Below are positions 51,986-60,423 of a stretch of DNA of 64,000 bases, one piece after another. Position 1 is the stretch's first letter. Each line of letters opens with the position of its first letter. The notes below the pieces were generated by a model, which was given only the letters and a program-made list of their open reading frames with translations, searched no databases and was not told where the DNA came from. Source of the stretch: CAWDCV01 sp963728125 (lineage in GTDB: Bacteria; Actinomycetota; Actinomycetes; CAWDCV01); NCBI GenBank assembly GCA_963728125.1, contig CAVSIZ010000013.1, positions 248,001 through 312,000 on the forward strand. The letters run 5' to 3'. The translations under genes and the position numbers were made by a program.

Positions 51986-54099
51986 TGTCCACGACAACCG
52001 ACGCGTCGCGGCGCCGGGAGACCGGACCGGCGTTGGCTCCCGATCGCATTGGCGCCGGACTGTTCGAGCCGCGCACCCTGCTCACGTCGCTTCCGGACGC
52101 GCTGCGCAAGCTCGATCCTCGCACCCTCGTGCGCAACCCGGTCATGTTCGTTGTGGAGGTCGGATCGGCGTTGACCACGGTGCTGGCGATCCTCGACCCG
52201 AGCGTGTTCGCCTGGTCGGTGACCGTCTGGCTGTGGCTCACCGTGCTGTTCGCCAACCTCGCCGAAGCCGTGGCCGAGGGTCGTGGCAAAGCGCAGGCCG
52301 CGTCGCTGCGCAAGACGCGGACCGAGACCACGGCGCGACGACTGGCCGTCGACGGCAGCGAGCAGGTCGTTCCCGCGACCGCGCTGTCTCCCGGTGACCG
52401 CGTCGTCGTGGCGGCCGGTGAAGTCATTCCCGGCGACGGCGACGTCATCGAGGGCGTCGCGACCGTCGACGAGTCCGCGATCACCGGTGAATCGGCGCCT
52501 GTCATCCGCGAGGCCGGAGGCGACCGCAGTGCTGTCACTGGCGGGACGAAGGTGCTGTCGGATCGAATCGTGGTCCAGATCACAGCCCGGGCGGGGGAAA
52601 CCTTCGTCGATCGGATGATCGCGCTCGTCGAAGGCGCATCGAGGCAGAAGACGCCCAATGAGATCGCGCTGAACATCCTGCTCGCGAGCCTGACGATCGT
52701 CTTCCTGCTCGCGGTGGTGACCCTGCAGCCGCTGGCGGTCTACTCCGGTGCCGAGCAGCCGATCCTGGTGCTCACAGCGCTGCTCGTCTGCCTCATCCCG
52801 ACAACCATCGGTGCGCTGCTCTCGGCGATTGGCATCGCCGGAATGGACCGGCTCGTGCAGCGCAACGTGCTCGCGATGTCGGGACGTGCCGTCGAGGCCG
52901 CCGGTGACGTCAACACGTTGCTTCTCGACAAGACCGGCACCATCACCCTGGGCAATCGGCAGGCGGCGTCCTTCGACCCGGTTGGGGGAGTAACGGCCGA
53001 GGAGCTCGCCGACGCCGCGCAGCTGTCCAGCCTGGCGGACGAGACGCCCGAGGGCCGGTCGATCGTCGTGCTCGCCAAGTCGGCGTACGGCCTGCGCGGT
53101 CGCGAAGAGGGCGAGCTCGCGGCCGCTGCCTTCGTCCCGTTCACGGCGCAGACGCGCATGAGCGGCGTCGACCTGAAGCATTCCGACGGCACGATCCGCA
53201 GCATCCGCAAGGGCGCGGCCTCGGCGGTGCTGTCGTGGGTACGCGACGGCACTTCACAGGGCGGTCGCGTCCCGCCGGAGGTCGGCTCGCTCGTCGACGG
53301 AATCGCTGCCGCAGGAGGAACGCCGCTCGTCGTCGCTGAAAGCAACGGTGACGGTCGACGCGTGCTGGGGGTCATCCAGCTCAAGGACGTGGTCAAGGCC
53401 GGCATGCGGGAGCGGTTTGACGAGTTACGTCGCATGGGCATCCGCACTGTCATGATCACCGGGGATAACCCGCTGACGGCCCAGGCCATCGCCGAGGAAG
53501 CCGGCGTCGACGACTTCCTGGCCGAGGCAACGCCCGAGGACAAGATGACGCTGATCCGAGGCGAGCAAACCGGCGGCAAGCTCGTCGCTATGACGGGCGA
53601 CGGCACGAACGATGCGCCGGCGCTGGCACAGTCCGACGTTGGTGTGGCCATGAACACCGGAACATCCGCTGCGAAAGAGGCCGGCAACATGGTCGACCTC
53701 GATTCCAATCCGACCAAGCTCATCGAGATCGTCGAGATCGGCAAGCAGCTGCTCATCACTCGAGGCGCGCTGACGACGTTCTCCATCGCCAACGACGTTG
53801 CCAAGTACTTCGCGATCATCCCGGCGATGTTCGCGGTGGCGTACGTCGGTCTCGATCGGTTGAATGTGATGCGGCTGGCGACGCCGGAGTCCGCCATCCT
53901 CTCGGCAGTCATCTTCAATGCGCTCATCATTGTCGCGCTCATCCCGCTGGCGCTGCGCGGCGTGCGCTATCGACCGCAGTCAGCCAGCGCCATGCTGCGG
54001 CGCAACCTGCTCATCTACGGCGTCGGTGGGTTGGTGCTCCCGTTCATTGGGATCAAGCTCATCGACCTCGTTATCTCCCTGCTTCCCGGGATCGGGTGA
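51985..54099 (+). CDS. kdpB: KdpB, P-type ATPase subunit
   Basis: 704 residues from ATG 51985, overlapping the kdpA stop (GTG 51982 also possible). It has the actuator motif ITGESAPV, phosphorylation site DKTGTITLGN (Asp about 315), KGAASAV in the nucleotide domain, MITGDNPLTAQAIAEEAG and GDGTNDAPALAQSDVGVAMN at about residue 538. It hydrolyses ATP to drive K+ uptake through KdpA. It is intact, unlike kdpA. Confidence 0.96.
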   Translation: MSTTTDASRRRETGPALAPDRIGAGLFEPRTLLTSLPDALRKLDPRTLVRNPVMFVVEVGSALTTVLAILDPSVFAWSVTVWLWLTVLFANLAEAVAEGRGKAQAASLRKTRTETTARRLAVDGSEQVVPATALSPGDRVVVAAGEVIPGDGDVIEGVATVDESAITGESAPVIREAGGDRSAVTGGTKVLSDRIVVQITARAGETFVDRMIALVEGASRQKTPNEIALNILLASLTIVFLLAVVTLQPLAVYSGAEQPILVLTALLVCLIPTTIGALLSAIGIAGMDRLVQRNVLAMSGRAVEAAGDVNTLLLDKTGTITLGNRQAASFDPVGGVTAEELADAAQLSSLADETPEGRSIVVLAKSAYGLRGREEGELAAAAFVPFTAQTRMSGVDLKHSDGTIRSIRKGAASAVLSWVRDGTSQGGRVPPEVGSLVDGIAAAGGTPLVVAESNGDGRRVLGVIQLKDVVKAGMRERFDELRRMGIRTVMITGDNPLTAQAIAEEAGVDDFLAEATPEDKMTLIRGEQTGGKLVAMTGDGTNDAPALAQSDVGVAMNTGTSAAKEAGNMVDLDSNPTKLIEIVEIGKQLLITRGALTTFSIANDVAKYFAIIPAMFAVAYVGLDRLNVMRLATPESAILSAVIFNALIIVALIPLALRGVRYRPQSASAMLRRNLLIYGVGGLVLPFIGIKLIDLVISLLPGIG

Positions 54100-54107
54100 G
54101 AGCAGCC

Positions 54108-54686
54108 ATGTCGTACCTTCGCCAGCTAGGCGCCGGATTGCGCGCCCTGCTCGTCCTGACCGTCCTCCTCGGCGTCGCCTACCCGCTGGCTGTGTGGGCG
54201 GTCGCCCAGGTCGCCCTGAATGGCAAGGCGAACGGCTCTCAGGTCGAGGTGGACGGCGCCGTCGTCGGGTCAAGCCTGATTGGCCAGTCCTTCGACGGCG
54301 AGGAATGGTTCCACTCCCGCCCCTCCGCAGCCGGCGACGGCTACGACCCGCTGTCGACCGGCGCGTCCAACCTGGCCGCCACCAGCGAGGACCTGCTGGC
54401 GATGGTCGAGGAGCGGCGGGCAGCCATTGCTGAGGAGGAAGGCGTCGACCCGGCACAGGTGCCGCCCGATGCGCTGACGGCCAGCGGCAGCGGCCTCGAC
54501 CCGCACATCTCGCCGGAGTACACGCGACTCCAGGTGCAGCGCGTCGCCTCGGCGCGCGAGCTCTCTCCGGAGTCAGTTTGGGAGCTCGTTGAATCCTCGA
54601 TCCAGGGGCGCGATCTGGGCTTTGCCGGCGAACCGCGGGTGAACGTGCTGCTGCTCAACGTCGCTGTCGCCGAACTGTCCGGCTGA
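54108..54686 (+). CDS. kdpC: KdpC, potassium ATPase subunit C
   Basis: 192 residues from ATG 54108 (GTG 54096 overlaps the kdpB stop). One N-terminal helix (residues 9-31) precedes the external domain with GSSLIGQSFDGEEWFHSRPS, DPLSTGASNLAATS, the conserved SGSGLDPHISPEYTRLQVQR (read in parts) and RVNVLLLNVAV. It is thought to raise K+/ATP affinity of the complex. Confidence 0.95.
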   Translation: MSYLRQLGAGLRALLVLTVLLGVAYPLAVWAVAQVALNGKANGSQVEVDGAVVGSSLIGQSFDGEEWFHSRPSAAGDGYDPLSTGASNLAATSEDLLAMVEERRAAIAEEEGVDPAQVPPDALTASGSGLDPHISPEYTRLQVQRVASARELSPESVWELVESSIQGRDLGFAGEPRVNVLLLNVAVAELSG

Positions 54687-54714
54687 TCAGGGCGCTGACG
54701 AGAGAGACTGAACC

Positions 54715-57255
54715 ATGGCGCGCGGTCGGCTGCGGATCTACCTTGGCGCGGCGCCCGGCGTCGGCAAGACCTACGCCATGCTCGCGGAAGGGCACCGGCG
54801 GGCAGAGCGCGGAACCGATGTCGTCGTCGGGTTCGTCGAAACGCATGGCCGTGTCCTCACCGCCCAGATGGCCGACGGCCTGGAGATCGTTCCTCGGCGG
54901 ACGATCTCCTACCGGGGTGCCGACTTCACCGAGATGGATCGGGACGCCGTCCTCGCTCGCCGGCCCCAGGTTGCCCTCGTCGATGAGCTCGCCCACACCA
55001 ACGTGCCAGGGGCCGAGCACGACAAGCGGTGGCAGGACGTCGACGCGCTGCTCGACGCCGGCATCGACGTGATCTCGACGGTGAACATCCAGCACCTGGA
55101 GTCGCTGAACGACGTCGTCGAGGAGATCACGGGAATCAAGCAGCGCGAGACGATCCCGGATGACGTGGTGCGCAACGCCGATCAGATCGAGCTGGTCGAC
55201 ATGTCACCCGAGGCGCTGCGACGACGGCTGGCCCACGGCAACGTCTACCAGCCGGAGAAGATCGACGCGGCGCTCGGCAACTACTTCCGCGTCGGCAACC
55301 TGACGGCACTGCGCGAGTTGGCGCTGCTGTGGCTCGCCGATCGCGTCGATGAGGGGTTGGCGCGCTACCGGCGCGAGCACGGCATCGACGAAACCTGGCC
55401 CGCGCGCGAGCGGGTCGTCGTCGCACTCACCGGCGGCCCGGAGGGCGATGAGCTCATTCGCGGCGCTGCACGGATCGCCTCGCGTGGCGCCGGCGGTGAG
55501 CTCCTCGGTGTCTACGTCACCCGAAGCGACGGTCTGACCGGCGCCTCCGCCGAGGCACTCGAGCGGCAGCGATTCTTACTCGAGTCGCTCCACGGGACGT
55601 TCCACTCGGTGGCCGGGGATGATGTCGCACGGGCAATTCTCGACTTCGCGCGCGGCGTGAACGCGAGCCAGATCGTCATCGGCGTCAGTCGCCGCGGTCG
55701 GCTTCAGTCGTTGTTCGGTCCCGGCATCGGGGCCACCGTCATTCGCGATTCCGGCGATATAGACGTCCACGTCGTCACACACGACTACGCCGGAAGGGGT
55801 CGCGTCCGTACGGCCGGACGAGCCGCAGTCAGTCGCCGGCGCACCATTGCCGGCTGGGTGCTGGCCTTGATGGGGCCGATTCTCCTGACCGCGTGCCTCG
55901 CCGCTACGCGAGGACTTCACGGGCTTCCCACCGAGCTCATGCTGTTCATGACGTTGGCCGTCGGCGTCGCGCTCGTCGGTGGCTTGTGGCCGGCAATCAC
56001 CGCGGCCTTCCTCGGCGGTCTGCTGCTCAACTACTACTTCGCTCCGCCGCTGTACACGCTGACGATCCGCGACCCCGAGAACGCGCTCGCAATCGTCGTG
56101 TTCGTCGTCGTGGCGGCCGCGGTCGCGTCGGTCGTCGACCTTGCGAGTCGTCGTACGCTGCAAGCCGCTCGCGCCGGAGCGGAAGCCGAGACGCTCAGCT
56201 TCCTCGCGGGCAGCGTGTTGCGCGGCGACCGGGCGCTGCCGGCGCTGCTCGAGCGAGTGCGGGAAAGCTTCGGTATGACGATGGTGGCGCTGCTGCGCCG
56301 CCAGGACGAGCACGCACCGTGGGTCTGCCTCGAGTCGGTCGGCGAGGGGCCGGTCTGTGCGCAACCTCAGGACGCTGATGTCGAGGTGCCGGTCTCGGAC
56401 AACCTCGCCCTGGCCCTCGTGGGACGGGTCCTTCCCGCTGATGATCGCCGCGTCCTGGAGGCTTTTGCGGCGCAGGCGGCAGTGGTCGTGGAGCGAGAGC
56501 AGCTCTCCCGTGAGGCGCTAGAAGCGCGGCGTGCCGCCGAGGGCAACGAGATCCGCACCGCGCTGCTCGCTGCGGTTTCGCACGACCTGCGCACTCCGCT
56601 CGCGTCGATCAAGGCGCTGGTCGGTACGTTGCGCGCCACCGACGTCTCGCTGTCGCCGGCCGATGAGATGGAGCTGCTTGCTGCCATCGAGGAGTCGACG
56701 GACCGGCTCGGCGCGCTGGTGGACAACCTGCTGGACATGAGCCGGCTGGAGACGGGGACCGTCCGGCCACTGCTCGAGCCGGTTGGCTTGGACGAGGTCG
56801 TTCCCGCGGCACTACGCGGCCTGCCGGACGATGCGTCGCTGAGCCTCGCCGTACCAGAGTCCCTGCCGGCCCTCGTCGCGGACGCGGGGCTGCTCGAACG
56901 CGTTGTCGCGAACGTGATCGAGAACGCCGTGAAGTTCTCACCGCCCGGAGTACCGGTCCTCGTTGCCGGTAGCGCAGCGCGAGGTCGGGTGGAGCTGCGC
57001 GTCGTCGATCGCGGGCCGGGGGTCCCCGACGAGGCGAAGTCGGCGATCTTCGAGCCGTTCCAGCGACTCGGCGACGCTCCCCGTGGCAGCGGCGTCGGTC
57101 TCGGGCTCGCGGTGGCGCGAGGCTTCACCGAGGCCATGAACGGGTCTCTCCTCGCCGAGGACACTCCGGGCGGTGGGCTGACCATGGTCATCTCACTGCC
57201 GAGCGCTGTCCCTACCCGGTCGGATGAAGCGCAGCCCGCACAGGTCGCGGGATGA
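54715..57255 (+). CDS. kdpD: KdpD sensor histidine kinase
   Basis: 846 residues from ATG 54715. The domains run in order: KdpD domain with Walker A GAAPGVGKTYAM and TVNIQHLESLNDVVEEITG, a USP-like domain (about 240-370), the four-helix DUF4118 membrane domain (about 385-480), a GAF-like region, HisKA with AAVSHDLRTPLASIK (His about 623), and HATPase (NVIENAVKFSP, GSGVGLGLAVARGF). It senses low K+/turgor and phosphorylates KdpE, whose gene overlaps by 4 bp. Confidence 0.96.
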   Translation: MARGRLRIYLGAAPGVGKTYAMLAEGHRRAERGTDVVVGFVETHGRVLTAQMADGLEIVPRRTISYRGADFTEMDRDAVLARRPQVALVDELAHTNVPGAEHDKRWQDVDALLDAGIDVISTVNIQHLESLNDVVEEITGIKQRETIPDDVVRNADQIELVDMSPEALRRRLAHGNVYQPEKIDAALGNYFRVGNLTALRELALLWLADRVDEGLARYRREHGIDETWPARERVVVALTGGPEGDELIRGAARIASRGAGGELLGVYVTRSDGLTGASAEALERQRFLLESLHGTFHSVAGDDVARAILDFARGVNASQIVIGVSRRGRLQSLFGPGIGATVIRDSGDIDVHVVTHDYAGRGRVRTAGRAAVSRRRTIAGWVLALMGPILLTACLAATRGLHGLPTELMLFMTLAVGVALVGGLWPAITAAFLGGLLLNYYFAPPLYTLTIRDPENALAIVVFVVVAAAVASVVDLASRRTLQAARAGAEAETLSFLAGSVLRGDRALPALLERVRESFGMTMVALLRRQDEHAPWVCLESVGEGPVCAQPQDADVEVPVSDNLALALVGRVLPADDRRVLEAFAAQAAVVVEREQLSREALEARRAAEGNEIRTALLAAVSHDLRTPLASIKALVGTLRATDVSLSPADEMELLAAIEESTDRLGALVDNLLDMSRLETGTVRPLLEPVGLDEVVPAALRGLPDDASLSLAVPESLPALVADAGLLERVVANVIENAVKFSPPGVPVLVAGSAARGRVELRVVDRGPGVPDEAKSAIFEPFQRLGDAPRGSGVGLGLAVARGFTEAMNGSLLAEDTPGGGLTMVISLPSAVPTRSDEAQPAQVAG

Positions 57256-57926
57256 CGCGTGTGCTCGTCGTCGACGACGAACCCCAGCTCGTCCGCGCTC
57301 TCGCCATCAATTTGCGGGCACGCTCCTACGAGGTGGACGCCGCGTCCGACGGCCGCTCGGCGCTCAGCCTGGCCGCGTCCCGCCACCCAGATGTCGTCGT
57401 CCTCGACCTCGGACTCCCGGACATGGACGGCATCGAGGTCGTGCGAGGACTGCGCGGCTGGACAACGGTCCCGATCCTGGTGCTGTCGGCCCGGCAAGGG
57501 TCGGCCGAGAAAGTCGAGGCGCTCGACGCCGGCGCCGACGACTACGTGACGAAGCCATTCGCTATGGACGAGCTGCTGGCTCGGCTGCGCGCCGCCATCC
57601 GCCGTGCGACGCCGATCGACGAGACACCGGCCGTGCACACCGACGCGTTCACCGTCGACCTGGCGGCCAAGCGGGTCCTTCGCGACGGCGCCGATGTACG
57701 GCTCACCCCGACCGAATGGCATCTCCTCGAGGTGCTGACACGCAGCCCCGGCCGGCTGGTCGGGCAGAAGCAGCTGCTGCAGGAGGTCTGGGGGCCGCGG
57801 TACGAGCGGGAGACCAACTACCTGCGCGTTTATCTCGCCCAGCTGCGCCGCAAGCTCGAACCTGACCCCTCACACCCGCGCTACCTCATCACGGAGCCGG
57901 GCATGGGGTACCGCTTCGAACCATGA
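57252..57926 (+). CDS. kdpE: KdpE response regulator
   Basis: 224 residues; ATG overlaps the kdpD stop (ATGA). The receiver domain has Asp about 52 in VVVLDLGLPDMDGIE, Lys in YVTKPFAMDELLARL, and an OmpR-type winged helix (LTPTEWHLLEVLTRSPGRLV, TNYLRVYLAQLRRKLE). It activates kdp when potassium is short. The next gene starts 14 bp on with its own -10 box. Confidence 0.95.
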   Translation: MTRVLVVDDEPQLVRALAINLRARSYEVDAASDGRSALSLAASRHPDVVVLDLGLPDMDGIEVVRGLRGWTTVPILVLSARQGSAEKVEALDAGADDYVTKPFAMDELLARLRAAIRRATPIDETPAVHTDAFTVDLAAKRVLRDGADVRLTPTEWHLLEVLTRSPGRLVGQKQLLQEVWGPRYERETNYLRVYLAQLRRKLEPDPSHPRYLITEPGMGYRFEP

Positions 57927-57927
57927 C

Positions 57928-57933
57928 TACCCT
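57928..57933 (+). promoter_or_regulatory. -10 box of a leaderless promoter, OB-fold gene
   Basis: TACCCT, then 6 nt, then ATG 57940. The overlap of GGGAG with this spacer leaves an SD-driven start possible too. Confidence 0.4.
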
Positions 57934-57939
57934 GGGAGC

Positions 57940-58347
57940 ATGGCCCCCCGTCGAGCGACCGCCACTGAGGCTCGGCGCGGTGGCCGCTTTGCGCGTGCAT
58001 TTCGCCGGCTCACCTCCGACGACACCGAGCTCGAGGCAGAGGAGCTTCGCGAAGACGTCGAGGAGGAAGGCGCCACGCCCGTCGCCTTCTGCTGTGACCG
58101 CGAGAGAGTCAAGGTCGTCGGGACCCTGCGCTCGGTGACACTGCGGCCTCGGGCCGGTGTCCCCGCGCTCGAGGCGGAGCTGTGGGATGGCACGGCCGGC
58201 GTCAACCTCATCTGGCTCGGGCGGCGGCAGATCCCCGGCATCGAACCTGGTCGACGTCTGTCCGTCGAGGGCCTGGTGCAGGTCATGGACGATGCCCGGG
58301 TGATCTTCAATCCGCGGTACGTGCTGAAGCCCGCGGGCGCCGAGTGA
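57940..58347 (+). CDS. OB-fold nucleic-acid-binding protein
   Basis: 135 residues from ATG 57940. After a basic, disordered N-terminus (MAPRRATATEARRGGRFARA) comes an OB-fold of the tRNA-binding/RecG-wedge type: RVKVVGTLRSVTLRP, AELWDGTAGVNLIWLGRRQIPGI (read in parts), RLSVEGLVQVMDDARVIFNP. It is the Rv2694c-like protein normally found between DUF3710 and DUF3159. It overlaps the DUF3159 start by 4 bp. Confidence 0.85.
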   Translation: MAPRRATATEARRGGRFARAFRRLTSDDTELEAEELREDVEEEGATPVAFCCDRERVKVVGTLRSVTLRPRAGVPALEAELWDGTAGVNLIWLGRRQIPGIEPGRRLSVEGLVQVMDDARVIFNPRYVLKPAGAE

Positions 58348-59011
58348 CCGAGCCCCCACGTCCACCGCAGGTCAGCGAGAACGCGCTGCTCGACGCGCTC
58401 GGGGGTCGGCGCGGCCTGTCGACACGGCGCTGCCGGGCATCGTGTTCGTCGTCGCCTTCCTCGCCAGCGGGCGCGAGCTCAACCCGGCACTCATCGCAGC
58501 GATCGCCACGGGCGCGGTGCTGCTCGTCGTCCGGCTGCTGCGTCGCGACACGATCCAGTACACGCTGTCCGGATTCGTCGGCGTGATCATCGCGGCCGTG
58601 GTCGCGCGAACGACCGGCCGAGCGGAGGACTACTTCCTGCCGGGCCTGCTGCTGAACGTGGGGCTTGCGTTCACCTACCTGGTGTCGATTCTCGTGCGCT
58701 GGCCGGCCATCGGCGTGATCGTCGGGCCGATCACCGGCGAGGGCATGTCGTGGCGGCAGGATCCGCCACGGCGGGCCGCGTACACGCGGGCGACCTGGGT
58801 GTTCTTCGCGGGTCAGTGCCTGCGGGCCGCGATCCAGACACCACTGTGGCTTGCCGGCGCCCTGGGTGCGCTGGCCGCGAGCAAGCTCGTGCTCGGCTGG
58901 CCGCTGCTGCTTCTTCAGGTGTGGATCGCTTACCGCCTGCTGCAACACGTACCGCTGTCCGTCCCCGCGACTGCCGAACCAGAGCCAGAAACCGTCGAGC
59001 GTCAGTCCTGA
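58344..59011 (+). pseudogene. DUF3159 membrane protein, -1 frameshift
   Basis: From GTG 58344, which overlaps the OB-fold stop, the frame reads SENALLDALGGRRGL. One base is missing at about 58419-58420, and the body (DTALPGIVFVVAFLASGREL, LNVGLAFTYLVSILVRWPAI, QDPPRRAAYTRATWVFF) continues in the frame ending at 59011. It has five to six membrane helices. DUF3159 is conserved in actinobacteria beside TrkA genes, its function unknown. Its last 10 bp overlap the convergent TrkA gene. Confidence 0.85.
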
Positions 59012-59688
59012 CGCTCGTGATGCGGGTGGTGGTGCGGCGACAGCATGTCCTCGAGCTGGCCCTCCACGTCCTCGGTGGTCACGAACAGCAGCTCGTCGCC
59101 TGATTCGAGCGGGTCGTCCTGACTCGGGACGATGACCCGCCCCTCGCGCAGCAGCGTCACTAGCGCCGTGTCCGGCGGCCAGACCACGTCACCTACGCGC
59201 GTGCCGACGACGGGGGAGTCGAGGGGCAGCGTCAGCTCGACGAGGTTCGCCTGGCCCTGCCGGAACGTCATTAGCCGGACCAGGTCGCCGACCGTGACCG
59301 CTTCCTCGACGAGCGCGGTCAGCATCCGCGGGGTCGATACGGAGACGTCCACACCCCACGCCTCGCTGAACAGCCACTCGTTGCGCGGGTTGTTCACACG
59401 TGCCACCGTCCGCGGGACGCCGTACTCGGTCTTGGCGAGCAGGCTGAAGACCAGGTTGACCTTGTCGTCGCCGGTGGCGGCTACCACGACGTCGCACTGT
59501 TCGAGGGATGCCTCGGCGAGAGAAGACAGCTCGCAGGCGTCGGCGAGAAGCCACTCGGCATCGGGCACGCTGTCGACCTTGATCGCGGACGGATCTCGAT
59601 CGATGAGCAGCACCTCGTGCTCGTTGCCCAGCAGCTCGCGGGCGATCGATCGCCCGACCTGACCGGCACCCGCGATGGCGACACGCAT
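59002..59688 (-). CDS. ceoC: TrkA-family potassium regulatory protein (CeoC-like)
   Basis: 228 residues, start next to the stop of the upstream trkA gene. The RCK N-domain has the NAD/nucleotide fold MRVAIAGAGQVGRSIARELL with LIDRDPSAI, the C-domain lies in the last 85 residues, and the tail is His-rich (SPHHHPHHERQD). RCK proteins gate K+ channels and transporters by binding nucleotides. No TrkH/KtrB membrane partner is in the window. His-tail metal binding is possible. Confidence 0.88.
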   Translation of the reverse strand: MRVAIAGAGQVGRSIARELLGNEHEVLLIDRDPSAIKVDSVPDAEWLLADACELSSLAEASLEQCDVVVAATGDDKVNLVFSLLAKTEYGVPRTVARVNNPRNEWLFSEAWGVDVSVSTPRMLTALVEEAVTVGDLVRLMTFRQGQANLVELTLPLDSPVVGTRVGDVVWPPDTALVTLLREGRVIVPSQDDPLESGDELLFVTTEDVEGQLEDMLSPHHHPHHERQD

Positions 59689-60353
59689 CAGTCTTCACCC
59701 ACCGGACCGCGTTCGAGGACCGCCTCGATCCGGGCCTGGTCAGCGGTCCGCATCATGACGTTGACGAGGTCACCGTCCTGGATGACCGTTTCCTCATCGG
59801 GCAGCAGACCCTCTCCGTACCGGATGAGGAACGCCACGCGCGCGCCGGATTCCTCCTCCAGGCGGCTCACGCGCTGCCCGATCCAACTCGTGCCGACGTG
59901 CACCTCGGCAAGCCGTACGGTTCCCGTGGCGTCGCGCCACAGCGACTGGCTTCCCTCCGGCAGCATCCGGCGGATCATCTGGTCGGCGGTCCACCGCACG
60001 GTCGCGACCGTGGAGATGCCCAGCCGCTGGTAGACCTCGGCACGACCCGGGTCGTAGATGCGGGCGACGACGTTCTCCACGCCGAAGGTCTCGCGGGCGA
60101 CACGCGCGGAGATGATGTTGGAATTGTCTCCGCTGCTCACCGCGGCGAAGGCGTGCGCCTCGGCGATGCCGGCCTCGGTGAGCACCGAACGGTCGAACCC
60201 GACGCCGGTGACGCGCCGGCCACGGAAGTCCGCGCCGAGCCGCCGGAACGCCTCCTGGTTCTGGTCGATCACGGCGACGGAGTAGCTCTTGGCCTCGAGC
60301 CGATGGGCCAGTTCGGAGCCGACCCGACCACATCCCATGATCACGATGTGCAC
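59688..60353 (-). CDS. ceoB: TrkA-family potassium regulatory protein (CeoB-like)
   Basis: 221 residues from GTG 60353 (TAGCGT 7 nt upstream). RCK fold: MHIVIMGCGRVGSELAHRLE, VAVIDQNQEAF, SSGDNSNIISARVARETFG and a TrkA-C domain (VHVGTSWIGQRVSRLEEESG). It pairs with the second TrkA gene, which starts at its stop codon. It is divergent from the KimA-like importer, the likely regulated transporter. Confidence 0.9.
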   Translation of the reverse strand: MHIVIMGCGRVGSELAHRLEAKSYSVAVIDQNQEAFRRLGADFRGRRVTGVGFDRSVLTEAGIAEAHAFAAVSSGDNSNIISARVARETFGVENVVARIYDPGRAEVYQRLGISTVATVRWTADQMIRRMLPEGSQSLWRDATGTVRLAEVHVGTSWIGQRVSRLEEESGARVAFLIRYGEGLLPDEETVIQDGDLVNVMMRTADQARIEAVLERGPVGED

Positions 60354-60360
60354 GTCCTAG

Positions 60361-60366
60361 ACGCTA
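60361..60366 (-). promoter_or_regulatory. -10 box of a leaderless promoter, trkA (ceoB)
   Basis: TAGCGT (minus strand), then 7 nt, then GTG 60353. Confidence 0.5.
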
Positions 60367-60410
60367 CAGGCACGTCCCCGTGGAAGGCAGCGCACGACCG
60401 ATTGCGCGCC

Positions 60411-60416
60411 TACGAT
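60411..60416 (+). promoter_or_regulatory. -10 box of a leaderless promoter, KimA-like gene
   Basis: TACGAT, then 7 nt, then GTG 60424. Together with the opposite TAGCGT it makes a compact divergent pair, 44 bp apart, suited to shared control. Confidence 0.5.
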
Positions 60417-60423
60417 TCGCAGC

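Noticed and set aside
57902..57940. Riboswitch or long leader before the OB-fold gene
   Set aside because: Only 13 bp separate kdpE from the gene.
60354..60423. c-di-AMP (ydaO) riboswitch before the KimA-like gene
   Set aside because: The gap is 70 bp, shared with a divergent gene, and the likely start is leaderless; there is no room for the aptamer.
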